A stretch of DNA of 64,000 bases from Rhodospirillaceae bacterium. GTDB lineage: Bacteria; Pseudomonadota; Alphaproteobacteria; Rhodospirillales; Rhodospirillaceae. This document shows, piece by piece, positions 53,047-60,644 of this stretch; the first letter of the stretch is position 1; every line of letters starts with the position of its first letter. The notes under the pieces are model-generated. The model made no database searches. It was not told the origin of the DNA and was given only the letters and a program-made list of their open reading frames with translations. The stretch covers positions 62,001 through 126,000 of the forward strand of contig JAQWQC010000001.1 in the NCBI GenBank assembly GCA_029245025.1. Reading direction: 5' to 3'. The translations under genes were made by a program, and so were the position numbers.

Positions 53047-54639
53047 TTAGGTAATCGTAAATCCCTCGTAAGCCTCCCGCGCCACTTTGTCGCATTTCTC
53101 CGCATAAGCTGGAAATCCTCCGAGATAAGGCATAAATACCCGCGGTTTGCCGGGAATGTTGGCGCCCATGTACCAAGAGTCACAAGCGGATCGCAGCGAT
53201 GCGTTACCCACCTCTCGGGTGTGCTCCACCCATGCGTCTTCCGCCTGTTTTTCTGCTTCAATCGAGTTCGACCCGACGTCGCGCAGATGGGTCAGGCAAT
53301 CGGCAATCCAGTCCACGTGGTGTTCGCATCCGGTGACCATATTAACCAAGGCTGACGGACTGCCGGGTCCGTTGATGGTGAACATATTTGGAAATCTATG
53401 CACAGTGAGACCCAAGAAACTTGACGGCCCTTCGCCCCATTTGTCCGAAAGCACCAAACCATCGCGGCCAGTAATATGCATCTTTGATAGCGCGCCGGTC
53501 ATGGCATCGTAACCGGTTGCGAAAATAATAGCGTCTGCAGCGTAGGTCGTGTCGCCAACTAAAACGCCATCCGGTACAATTTTATCAATGGTTTTTTCGC
53601 TAACATCAACCAAAGTCACGTTATCGCGATTAAAGGTTTTGTAGTAATCGGTATCGACGCACATGCGTTTACAGCCAAAGGGATTCTTCGGCACAAGAAT
53701 TTCCGCGACCGCTGGATCCTTCACGATGGTTCGAATCTTACCGCGTACAAAGTCAGAGACCGTATCATTGGCATCATCGTTGAACAGCAAGTCGGCATAA
53801 GTTGCTTGGAACATGAGACCTTTGTCTTGCCACCATTCTTCAAAGGTCCGTTCACGCTCTTCGTCTGAGGCGTCAAGAGCGGACGGTCCGGCCGGCGTTA
53901 CCGGGATGGCAGTCGGAAAGTTTTTTCCTTCGGCCCGTAGCGCAGCGTAATTCTCTTTCACAGCCTCCAACTCGCCAGGGTTCAACGGGCGATTGGCCGC
54001 GGGTACGGCGTAATTGGCCGTACGTTGAAACACGGTTATATGATCCGCTTGTTCGGCAATAAATGGAATTGACTGGATGGCGGACGAACCGGTTCCAATG
54101 ACTGCGACACGTTTACCCGTAAAATCAACTCCTTCATTTGGCCAAAGTCCGGTGTGATAGGTGTCGCCGGTAAAGCTGTCCAAGCCAGCAAATATCGGCA
54201 TGTTCGGCACGGAGAGGGGACCAGTGGCCATAATGCAGAATTTTGCTCGTATTGTTTTACCGGTACCGGTTTTAACGAGCCAAAAGGCCTCGGCCTCATT
54301 CCATGTCGTCGCGGTGACGCGTGTATTGAACGTGATATCTTTGCGCAGATCAAAGCGCTCGGCCACATGCTGGATGTATGAGAGGATTTCGGGTTGTGTC
54401 GCGTAACGTTCCGACCACACCCAATCCTGCTGCAGATCTTCGTCGAACTGGTAAGAGTAGTGGATGCTTTCTATATCGCAGCGGCAACCGGGATACCGGT
54501 TCCAGTACCACGTGCCGCCCACATCCTCGCCAGCCTCAAACACCTGGGCCGTGAAACCACATTGGCGCATTTTATGCAGGGCGTAGAGGCCGCCAAATCC
54601 CGCGCCGACAATAAGAACGTCGATATCTGTTTTGCTCAT
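53047..54639 (-). CDS. Baeyer-Villiger flavin monooxygenase
   Basis: Flavoprotein of 530 residues, the normal length of type I Baeyer-Villiger monooxygenases. The FAD motif is GAGFGG at 12-17, followed by GGTWYWNRYPGCRCDIES near 41-58. The BVMO fingerprint FxGxxxHxxxWP is exact: FTGDTYHTGLWP at 156-167. The second Rossmann motif is VAVIGTGSSAIQ near 176-187. It inserts oxygen next to a ketone, giving an ester or lactone that the hydrolases nearby could open. Its ATG overlaps the stop of the FMN oxidase by 4 bases (ATGA). Confidence 0.94.
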   Translation of the reverse strand: MSKTDIDVLIVGAGFGGLYALHKMRQCGFTAQVFEAGEDVGGTWYWNRYPGCRCDIESIHYSYQFDEDLQQDWVWSERYATQPEILSYIQHVAERFDLRKDITFNTRVTATTWNEAEAFWLVKTGTGKTIRAKFCIMATGPLSVPNMPIFAGLDSFTGDTYHTGLWPNEGVDFTGKRVAVIGTGSSAIQSIPFIAEQADHITVFQRTANYAVPAANRPLNPGELEAVKENYAALRAEGKNFPTAIPVTPAGPSALDASDEERERTFEEWWQDKGLMFQATYADLLFNDDANDTVSDFVRGKIRTIVKDPAVAEILVPKNPFGCKRMCVDTDYYKTFNRDNVTLVDVSEKTIDKIVPDGVLVGDTTYAADAIIFATGYDAMTGALSKMHITGRDGLVLSDKWGEGPSSFLGLTVHRFPNMFTINGPGSPSALVNMVTGCEHHVDWIADCLTHLRDVGSNSIEAEKQAEDAWVEHTREVGNASLRSACDSWYMGANIPGKPRVFMPYLGGFPAYAEKCDKVAREAYEGFTIT

Positions 54640-55793
54640 ATCCCTCGCCCTACCACCATCTCTCTTGTAATTTCACTGACTTTTGTCACACCCAACAACG
54701 CCATGCCACGTTCGATTTCGCTGCGCAGAATGTGTAATGCTTTTTCCACTCCAGCTTGACCGCCAGCACCCAACCCATACACGTAGGACCGGCCGATAGA
54801 GCAGGCGGTCGCGCCTAAGGCCAGCGCCTTAATAACATGAGTGCCACGGCGGATACCGCCGTCTAGGATAACTTCGATCTCGCCGCCTACCGCATCAACA
54901 ATCGATGGCAGGGCATCAATGCAGGCTTGCACGCCATCCAGCTGGCGTCCGCCGTGGTTAGACACCATCACCCCATGAGCCCCAATCTCTGCAGCCTTTT
55001 TGGCGTCATGGGCGGAGTGCACCCCTTTAATAAGAAAATGTCCACCCCACTCTTGTGCCAACCATTCCGCATCTTTCCAGGTGACGTGTCCGTCGATCTG
55101 CGTGGACAAATACTTAATGGGTGAAACCTGTTCGTCGGCGATGCTTAAACTTTTGTGCTTAGACACATTGGCAAGGTCAAACGTGGGGTCACGTAGCGCA
55201 TTCAAGCTCCAATGAGGATGCATAGCAAAACTGAGCAGACTGGAGAGAGAGAACCGAGGTGGCATTGTCATGCCGGTCACAATGTCGCGCTCACGATTGC
55301 CGGGCACTGGTACGTCTATTGTCAGGCACAGCGCTTCGTATTTTGCGGCCTTGCACCGTTCAATAAACTCCCGCGTCATGCCACGGTCTTTATAAACATA
55401 GACCTGGAACATTTTCGGCCCGTCGGTGGCCGCTGCTAAATCTTCAATAGATGTCGTTGCCAAGGTCGACAAACTGTACAGCGTGCCCGCTTTATGGGCG
55501 GCGCGCGCTGCCGCCGGTTCGCCCGTGTGGTGAAATAATTTTGACATGCCGGTAGGAGACAGAAAAACTGGCCAATCCAACTCAACGCCTAGAGCTTGGG
55601 TTTTGGTTTCGATCACGCTGGTATCACTCAGTAAATTCGGTACCAATTCATAGTCGTCAAAGGCATCGGTGTTGCGCCGCAGAGTCACTTCATCGTCGGC
55701 TCCACCGTCCAAATAATGAAAGATCGGCGCTGGCAGGCGGCGCTTGGCCTTGGCCCGCAGGCGTTCAATGTTATGGCAACGGTCGAGTGACAC
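54636..55793 (-). CDS. FMN-dependent alpha-hydroxyacid oxidase/dehydrogenase
   Basis: TIM-barrel flavoprotein of 385 residues, LldD/glycolate oxidase/mandelate dehydrogenase family. It has the N-terminal YLDGGADDE near 26-34, the FMN-binding LSPTGMSKLFH near 78-88, and the catalytic His in VSNHGGRQLDG near 278, then ILDGGIRRGTHV and CSIGRSYVYG. It oxidises an L-2-hydroxyacid to the 2-keto acid, or a related alcohol to a ketone, which the coupled BVMO could then attack. First gene of the two-gene minus operon, divergent from the TAT amine oxidase at 55930 (136-bp gap). Confidence 0.92.
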   Translation of the reverse strand: MSLDRCHNIERLRAKAKRRLPAPIFHYLDGGADDEVTLRRNTDAFDDYELVPNLLSDTSVIETKTQALGVELDWPVFLSPTGMSKLFHHTGEPAAARAAHKAGTLYSLSTLATTSIEDLAAATDGPKMFQVYVYKDRGMTREFIERCKAAKYEALCLTIDVPVPGNRERDIVTGMTMPPRFSLSSLLSFAMHPHWSLNALRDPTFDLANVSKHKSLSIADEQVSPIKYLSTQIDGHVTWKDAEWLAQEWGGHFLIKGVHSAHDAKKAAEIGAHGVMVSNHGGRQLDGVQACIDALPSIVDAVGGEIEVILDGGIRRGTHVIKALALGATACSIGRSYVYGLGAGGQAGVEKALHILRSEIERGMALLGVTKVSEITREMVVGRGI

Positions 55794-55929
55794 TATATTT
55801 TCTCTCTCTTTCTCTATCCAAGCCCCTCACTACCATACTCACACAGTGGCTATAAGAGGCGTGGCGCTGGCCTCTGGTAAGGTAATCTCGCAGCATGCAT
55901 CTCTGTTGCGGCCTTATGGAGTTCCCCCT

Positions 55930-57384
55930 ATGGAGACAGATCGTAGAACAGCCCTCAAGCTCGGCAGTGTAGCAGCGGCGGCCACGCTCGCCACCGGCAA
56001 GGCAAAAGCACAAGCCAACCCGGACGTGATTGTCATCGGGGCTGGGTTGTCTGGGCTTTACTCGGCGATGCTATTGGCTGAGGCCGGCGCTACGGTCCAA
56101 GTTATTGAGGGACGGGATCGCCTTGGCGGCCGTTTGTTCAGTGCCCGCAATGTAGAAGGCAACCCTGAATGGGGTGGCGATTCTATTCTTGGCGGATACG
56201 GCCGGATGCAGGACGTCTCTGCCAATGTCGGAATCGAGCTGGTTGATCATCAGTCTCGCCGTGATCTGTCGCCGGAAGCCCATAAGGATCCCACCAACAC
56301 CGAACTGGCTTTGCAGGGCAAGTTAATCCCTAGGGGTGATTGGCCCACGCATCCGCTGAACAAAATGCCTGATGGTGCCAAGAACCGGTTTCCCGGGCGC
56401 GGGTTCTTTCAGGCGGTGATTGGCGAAAACAATCCACTGGAGGCTTTTGAAGACTGGTTAGATGCTGACAGTGCGCAGTATGACCGCTCCATTTATGAAG
56501 TGTTCAAGGAGATTGGTTGGAGCGACGAAGCCATTGATCTCAATTACAACACCAACGTGCAGTACGGTACGTCGGCCCGAGATATCTCGTCACTGATGTG
56601 GTTCTTCACGCAAGCGTGGTTCAAGTTACAGGGCGAATTGGATCGCGTGGCGTTCAAGGCTCCCGGTGGCAATCAAAGCATTCCTGAAGCTATGGCCGCA
56701 TCACTTCCTGGCGAAGTGCATCTCGGTAAAGAAGTCATAGGTATTCGTAGTGAGCCAGGTCAGGCCGAGGTTCATTGCGCTGACGGCAGTGTCTACAAAG
56801 CCAAGCGGGTGATTTGCTCTATGCCGATCCCGACCATGCGCTGGCTCAAATTCGATCCGCTTCTCCCTGCTCTTAAAGCCCAAGCTATTGCGACAGTGCC
56901 GGTGCAAAAGATCACCAAGATCATCTTGGTGCCGAAGAAACCATTCTGGGAAGACGATGGCTATAGCCCCGCCATGTGGACGGATACGGACTGCGGTGAA
57001 GTCCGTGCTCTGCGTGAAGGGGAAGACGCCAATCGCATCACTTGCCTGATGGCTTGGGGTCGCGGATACCTGGCCGATAAACTCGATAGCTATAGCGATG
57101 AAGAGGCAATGGCGCAGGTGATTGCTGATTACGAACGCATTCGCCCAGCTGCAAAAGGGCAGCTGGAAGCGGCGGGCATTAAGTCGTGGCAGTCTGATCC
57201 TTTCGCCGCTGGAGATTGGGCCGTGTGGTCCCCAGGAACGGTCACCACCATGGTCAAAGCGTTGATTGACCCTGCCGATCGCATTCACTTCTGCGGTGAG
57301 CATACGGCGACGTCGAACCGGGGCATGGAAGGAGCCATGGAATCTGGTGAGCGTGCCGCGTTTGAAGTCTTAGATCTCATATAG
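55930..57384 (+). CDS. TAT-exported flavin amine oxidase (copy 2)
   Basis: Protein of 484 residues from the ATG at 55930. The frame opens at 55744, inside the divergent FMN oxidase gene, but METDRRTALKLGSVAAAATL is a proper twin-arginine start. The FAD motif VIVIGAGLSGLYSA, EGRDRLGGRLFS, GGDSILGGYGRMQDV, the NYNTNVQYGTSARDIS block and the C-terminal RIHFCGEHTATSNRGMEG match copies 1 and 3. It differs from copy 1 in the loop near 85 (an insert with RRDLSPEAHKDPTNTELAL). The next paralog starts 1 bp after its stop. Confidence 0.92.
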   Translation: METDRRTALKLGSVAAAATLATGKAKAQANPDVIVIGAGLSGLYSAMLLAEAGATVQVIEGRDRLGGRLFSARNVEGNPEWGGDSILGGYGRMQDVSANVGIELVDHQSRRDLSPEAHKDPTNTELALQGKLIPRGDWPTHPLNKMPDGAKNRFPGRGFFQAVIGENNPLEAFEDWLDADSAQYDRSIYEVFKEIGWSDEAIDLNYNTNVQYGTSARDISSLMWFFTQAWFKLQGELDRVAFKAPGGNQSIPEAMAASLPGEVHLGKEVIGIRSEPGQAEVHCADGSVYKAKRVICSMPIPTMRWLKFDPLLPALKAQAIATVPVQKITKIILVPKKPFWEDDGYSPAMWTDTDCGEVRALREGEDANRITCLMAWGRGYLADKLDSYSDEEAMAQVIADYERIRPAAKGQLEAAGIKSWQSDPFAAGDWAVWSPGTVTTMVKALIDPADRIHFCGEHTATSNRGMEGAMESGERAAFEVLDLI

Positions 57385-57385
57385 G

Positions 57386-58804
57386 ATGAAGCTCTCCCGA
57401 CGTACTTTTGTTGCAGCTTCGGCAGCGCTTGTGGCGTCGCGACCTCTCCACGCCAAGACCGAAGCAGATGTCATCGTTATCGGTGCGGGATTATCTGGCC
57501 TGTACGCGGCTCGATTACTAGCTGATGAAGGCGTTAAGGTTGTTATGGTTGAGGGTCGTGGACGCCTCGGTGGACGCCTTGAAAGTTACCGACATCTCGA
57601 AGGAGCTCCGGAAGCCGGAGGGGATTCCATTCTCGGCGGCTATGGCCGGGTACGCGATCTGGCTGATCAACTAGGGCTCACTGTCTTAAATCACCGCCCC
57701 CGTGGGCGTCTCTCAAAAACGGAGATTGCGCTAGGTGGCAGTGTCATCCCGCGCGATCAATGGCCCGACCATCCACTCAATTATATGCCCACGGAATCCA
57801 AAGCAGCTTTTCCGGGTCGACGGTTTTTTGAATCCGTCGTTGCGGCCAACAATCCGTTAGAGGCATTTGAGAGTTGGGCCGATCCTGAAAGCAAAAAATA
57901 CGATCGCTCCGTCCATGCTTTTCTGCGAGAGCAGGGGTGGAGCCCGGACACGATTAACCTCAACTACAACACCAACATCGGGCGCGGCACATCTGCCCAC
58001 GACTGTTCTATTCTAACCTGGTTCTTCCGCATTGGGTGGGACAAGGTGCAAACCGATATCGAAAACGTCGCCCTCAAAGTGGTTGGCGGCAATCAAACCA
58101 TTCCAGAGCGTATTGCAGTTGAACTGCCCGGTGATGTGCATCTCAACAAAGTCGTTTCTGCTATTCACCAAGATGCAGCCGGTGTGAATGTTATCTGTGA
58201 AGATGGCTCGACCTTTAGGGCCAAACGGGTCATTAACTCTACGCCATTACCGCCATTGCGTTGGGTCAACTTTGATCCGCTGTTGCCAGCGGAAAAAGCG
58301 GCGGCGATTAACATGTTGCCCTCAATGAAGATCAACAAAGTTTTCCTGACCGCCTCTGAACCCTTTTGGGATGATGATGGGTTTGGCCCGGGCATGTGGA
58401 CCGACACACCCATGGGCCAGGTCGCTGTGCTGCGCCAACTCGAAAACAGTACTGCGGTGACGGGGTTGATCTGCCGTTCGCGCGGCATCATGGCAGAAAA
58501 GCTTGATGCCCTAGGCCCCAAGGCCGCGCAGGCGTTGGTGATATCTGAGTACGAAAAACTTCGCCCAGCTGCCAAGGGTAAGCTCAAGGCCGTTGGCTAT
58601 AAGTCTTGGGCAAAGGACCGTTTCGCTGGCGGCACGTGGATGGAATGGCATCCAGGGCAGGTGCATCAATTCCAACCTCATCTCGCGTCAGCGGCAGGTC
58701 GTATTCATTTCTGCGGCGAGCATACCGCGCAATCAAACCGAGGCATGGAAGCCGCTGCGGAATCCGCCGAGCGCTGCGCCTTTGAAGTCCTAGATGTGTT
58801 GTAG
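57386..58804 (+). CDS. TAT-exported flavin amine oxidase (copy 3)
   Basis: Protein of 472 residues, in tandem with copy 2 (one base between stop and start). The twin-arginine signal is MKLSRRTFVAASAALVASRP. The FAD motif VIVIGAGLSGLYAA, EGRGRLGGRLES, GGDSILGGYGRVRDL and the ending RIHFCGEHTAQSNRGMEAAA follow. It is closer to copy 1 in the signal and the PRGRLSKTEIALGGSVIP region than to its neighbour, which argues against a very recent local duplication. Likely oxidises a related periplasmic substrate, or the two form a heteromer. Confidence 0.92.
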   Translation: MKLSRRTFVAASAALVASRPLHAKTEADVIVIGAGLSGLYAARLLADEGVKVVMVEGRGRLGGRLESYRHLEGAPEAGGDSILGGYGRVRDLADQLGLTVLNHRPRGRLSKTEIALGGSVIPRDQWPDHPLNYMPTESKAAFPGRRFFESVVAANNPLEAFESWADPESKKYDRSVHAFLREQGWSPDTINLNYNTNIGRGTSAHDCSILTWFFRIGWDKVQTDIENVALKVVGGNQTIPERIAVELPGDVHLNKVVSAIHQDAAGVNVICEDGSTFRAKRVINSTPLPPLRWVNFDPLLPAEKAAAINMLPSMKINKVFLTASEPFWDDDGFGPGMWTDTPMGQVAVLRQLENSTAVTGLICRSRGIMAEKLDALGPKAAQALVISEYEKLRPAAKGKLKAVGYKSWAKDRFAGGTWMEWHPGQVHQFQPHLASAAGRIHFCGEHTAQSNRGMEAAAESAERCAFEVLDVL

Positions 58805-58807
58805 AGT

Positions 58808-59584
58808 TTATTCCGGCCGAATGGATTTAAGTGTTTTCAACAATGCTTTTGCACATTTTCGAAGCGGCAAAAGAAATCGCTCGGCCGCACGGTCTAGAGG
58901 AATGGCCGACGGGTGAAACCTATTAGAAAGTGCAAAGTCCACGTCGCCGTTGACCTCTACAGGTACCGATAGGGTTCCCCAGTTTACGCCGGGCACTTTG
59001 GATAGAGCGTATCCTTGGTTTCGCGTCTGTTTCAGATCGTTTTCAAACTGCCCTGGGTCCATTTGTGTCCGGGTAAAGAGATAACGATCCTTAGCCAGTG
59101 CTGCACTTAGGATGTCTTTTCTAACGTCTTCGGGTTTATAGGCGAGCAACACATGTCCAGCGGACCGACCGACTAAGGGAAGAGTCATGTGCTCCCTCAT
59201 GGGGTAAACGATCATTGATGATTCTGCATCGGTGTTTTCTAGAACCGTGAGCTGGCTGTTTCTGATTGCAGCGAAGCCAAGCGGCCACCCCATCACTTTA
59301 CAGGTTTGAATCAAGTGAGGTCGCACGTGTGTGGTAATCCAGTCGTCACGGAGAGAACCGCATGAGAACTCGAGAACTTTTGGCGTCACAGTGTACTTGC
59401 GGGTTGTAGGATTGCGCTCGACGTATCCCAATTGCTCCCATGTCACGAGATAGCGATTAACCGCTGCTCGGGTCACACCGGAGAGTTTTGCCAGTTCTGA
59501 TACAGTTACACCGTCAAAAGAATTAATATTTCGCAGCACTGTTATTGCGCGTTCAACGATTTCTAAGGGGCTAACACCACTCAT
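58808..59584 (-). CDS. IclR-family regulator (second of a tandem pair)
   Basis: Regulator of 258 residues from ATG 59584. The frame opens at 59632, within the upstream gene, but the ATG at 59584 overlaps that gene's stop in ATGA, so coupling decides the start. The helix-turn-helix lies at residues 6-70 (VSELAKLSGVTRAAVNRYLV), the effector domain follows (GRSAGHVLLAY near 125). It shares AVNRY-[IL]-V-T and GRAAGHVLLAYLPE-type blocks with the partner at 59581. Two coupled IclR regulators in one operon suggest a heterodimer or a double-signal switch. It is convergent with the amine oxidases (3-bp gap). Confidence 0.92.
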   Translation of the reverse strand: MSGVSPLEIVERAITVLRNINSFDGVTVSELAKLSGVTRAAVNRYLVTWEQLGYVERNPTTRKYTVTPKVLEFSCGSLRDDWITTHVRPHLIQTCKVMGWPLGFAAIRNSQLTVLENTDAESSMIVYPMREHMTLPLVGRSAGHVLLAYKPEDVRKDILSAALAKDRYLFTRTQMDPGQFENDLKQTRNQGYALSKVPGVNWGTLSVPVEVNGDVDFALSNRFHPSAIPLDRAAERFLLPLRKCAKALLKTLKSIRPE

Positions 59585-60381
59585 GCTGTGTTGGTCTCTT
59601 GCCAGTTGTTTATATCGAAGCCACTCAGGCATTCGGTTAATCGCCTTGAGCAGAATTTTAGAGGCGTGAGAAGCCGGGACTTTATATCTGATAAGCTTAA
59701 GAGTGTTTCATCAACGCCGACTGACAGGCAAAAAGGAACCGTATGCTCAATATGAACCGGGACAGCCAATGTATTGAGGCGGCGTTTCAATGTCTTCGAC
59801 GCGGCATACCCCGTATCTCTTATCTCATTTAGGAAAACCTCTATTCGGTCTTGTGTTATGTCCGCTTGCGCATAGAGGTCGGTAGTTTGCTGTTCCGCCA
59901 TGGACAAAACGTCTCGTCTTATAACTTCAGGCAAATAGGCGAGGAGTACATGACCAGCGGCGCGGCCAAGGACAGGGCGCATCAGCATCGTCTTGCGCAA
60001 TTTGGTAGCAAGGGGGGAAACGGAATCCGTGTTTGCAATAAGCGTCACTTGGGCATTCTTAAGTGTCGTGAAATTCAGCGACCAGCCAATCTCTCGGCAT
60101 GTGTCATTCAGTATAGGGAGGACCGTCTGTTGAATTTTTTGCTCCCGCATAATCCCTTTCGATAGCTCGTGGGTCTTTGTTGTGGGTCGATAAGCACGGG
60201 TGCGTTCATCGCGAAACACGTAACCCATATTCACGAGGGTGACGATGTAGCGATTAACTGCCGATCTTGGCAGATCAACATCAAGCGCGAGATCTGACAT
60301 CGTAATGCCGTCAACGGCGTTAATGGATCGCATAATTTTGGCGAGCCGCTCTATGCTCTCAAGCGGTTGGATGCGCGCCAT
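59581..60381 (-). CDS. IclR-family regulator (first of a tandem pair)
   Basis: Regulator of 266 residues. The helix-turn-helix is at about residues 5-70 (MSDLALDVDLPRSAVNRYIV), the effector domain has LGRAAGHVLLAYLPEVIRRD near 132-151. Its ribosome site (GGAGAG) lies inside the operator-like unit A1 (60384-60398), so translation or transcription start is probably autoregulated. It is divergent from the TonB receptor across 263 bp that contain at least four copies of a CTC-N3-GAG dyad. Confidence 0.92.
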   Translation of the reverse strand: MARIQPLESIERLAKIMRSINAVDGITMSDLALDVDLPRSAVNRYIVTLVNMGYVFRDERTRAYRPTTKTHELSKGIMREQKIQQTVLPILNDTCREIGWSLNFTTLKNAQVTLIANTDSVSPLATKLRKTMLMRPVLGRAAGHVLLAYLPEVIRRDVLSMAEQQTTDLYAQADITQDRIEVFLNEIRDTGYAASKTLKRRLNTLAVPVHIEHTVPFCLSVGVDETLLSLSDIKSRLLTPLKFCSRRLTECLSGFDINNWQETNTA

Positions 60382-60383
60382 CG

Positions 60384-60413
60384 TTACTCTCCGAGCGATT
60401 ACTCATTGAGTGA
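60384..60413. promoter_or_regulatory. Two tandem 15-bp operator-like units (A1, A2)
   Basis: TTACTC-tcc-GAGCGA (60384-60398) directly followed by TTACTC-att-GAGTGA (60399-60413). Each is a near-palindrome with CTC-N3-GAG core, and A1 overlaps the ribosome site of the divergent IclR gene. The 15-bp size fits IclR-family operators. The pair is mirrored by 60510-60539 on the other side of the gap. Confidence 0.6.
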
Positions 60414-60456
60414 GCATATCGGCTTGTGAACCTGCTCAGGAAGAACCCCACACTAG

Positions 60457-60471
60457 TTGCTCGGTCAGCGA
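60457..60471. promoter_or_regulatory. Operator-like unit C
   Basis: TTGCTC-ggt-CAGCGA, 10 of 12 fixed positions of the A1/A2 consensus TTACTC-N3-GAGYGA. It is followed by TTA as A1 and B are, so the 19-bp match to B is 16 of 19. It lies mid-way in the divergent gap, 73 bp from A1. Confidence 0.5.
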
Positions 60472-60509
60472 TTAAACCTAAGAACAAGCGCTTTAGGCGC
60501 AATGGAGAA

Positions 60510-60539
60510 TTACTGCCGAGGTAATCGCTCACCGAGTAA
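60510..60539. promoter_or_regulatory. Operator-like unit B with a degenerate tandem copy, inverted
   Basis: On the minus strand 60525-60539 reads TTACTC-ggt-GAGCGA (unit B), and the next 15 bp (60510-60524) read TTACCTCGGCAGTAA, a weaker copy. The pair is the mirror image of A1/A2. B ends 105 bp before the TonB receptor start, so it may regulate the receptor as A1/A2 regulate the IclR pair. Confidence 0.55.
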
Positions 60540-60644
60540 ATGCCGGTTTGGGCTGTTGGGCTAGCAACCCATGGGGGACAAAGACGCTGAAATATAAAAC
60601 TTCACAGTTTGCAGTATTGAAAACCGTGTTCCGGGAGGAAGTTC

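Noticed and set aside
55835-55849. ATACTC-aca-CAGTGG, resembling the operator unit of the IclR pair, before amine oxidase copy 2
   Set aside because: Only 9 of 12 fixed positions agree, within chance for a scan of this size. It may deserve a test if the motif is confirmed.
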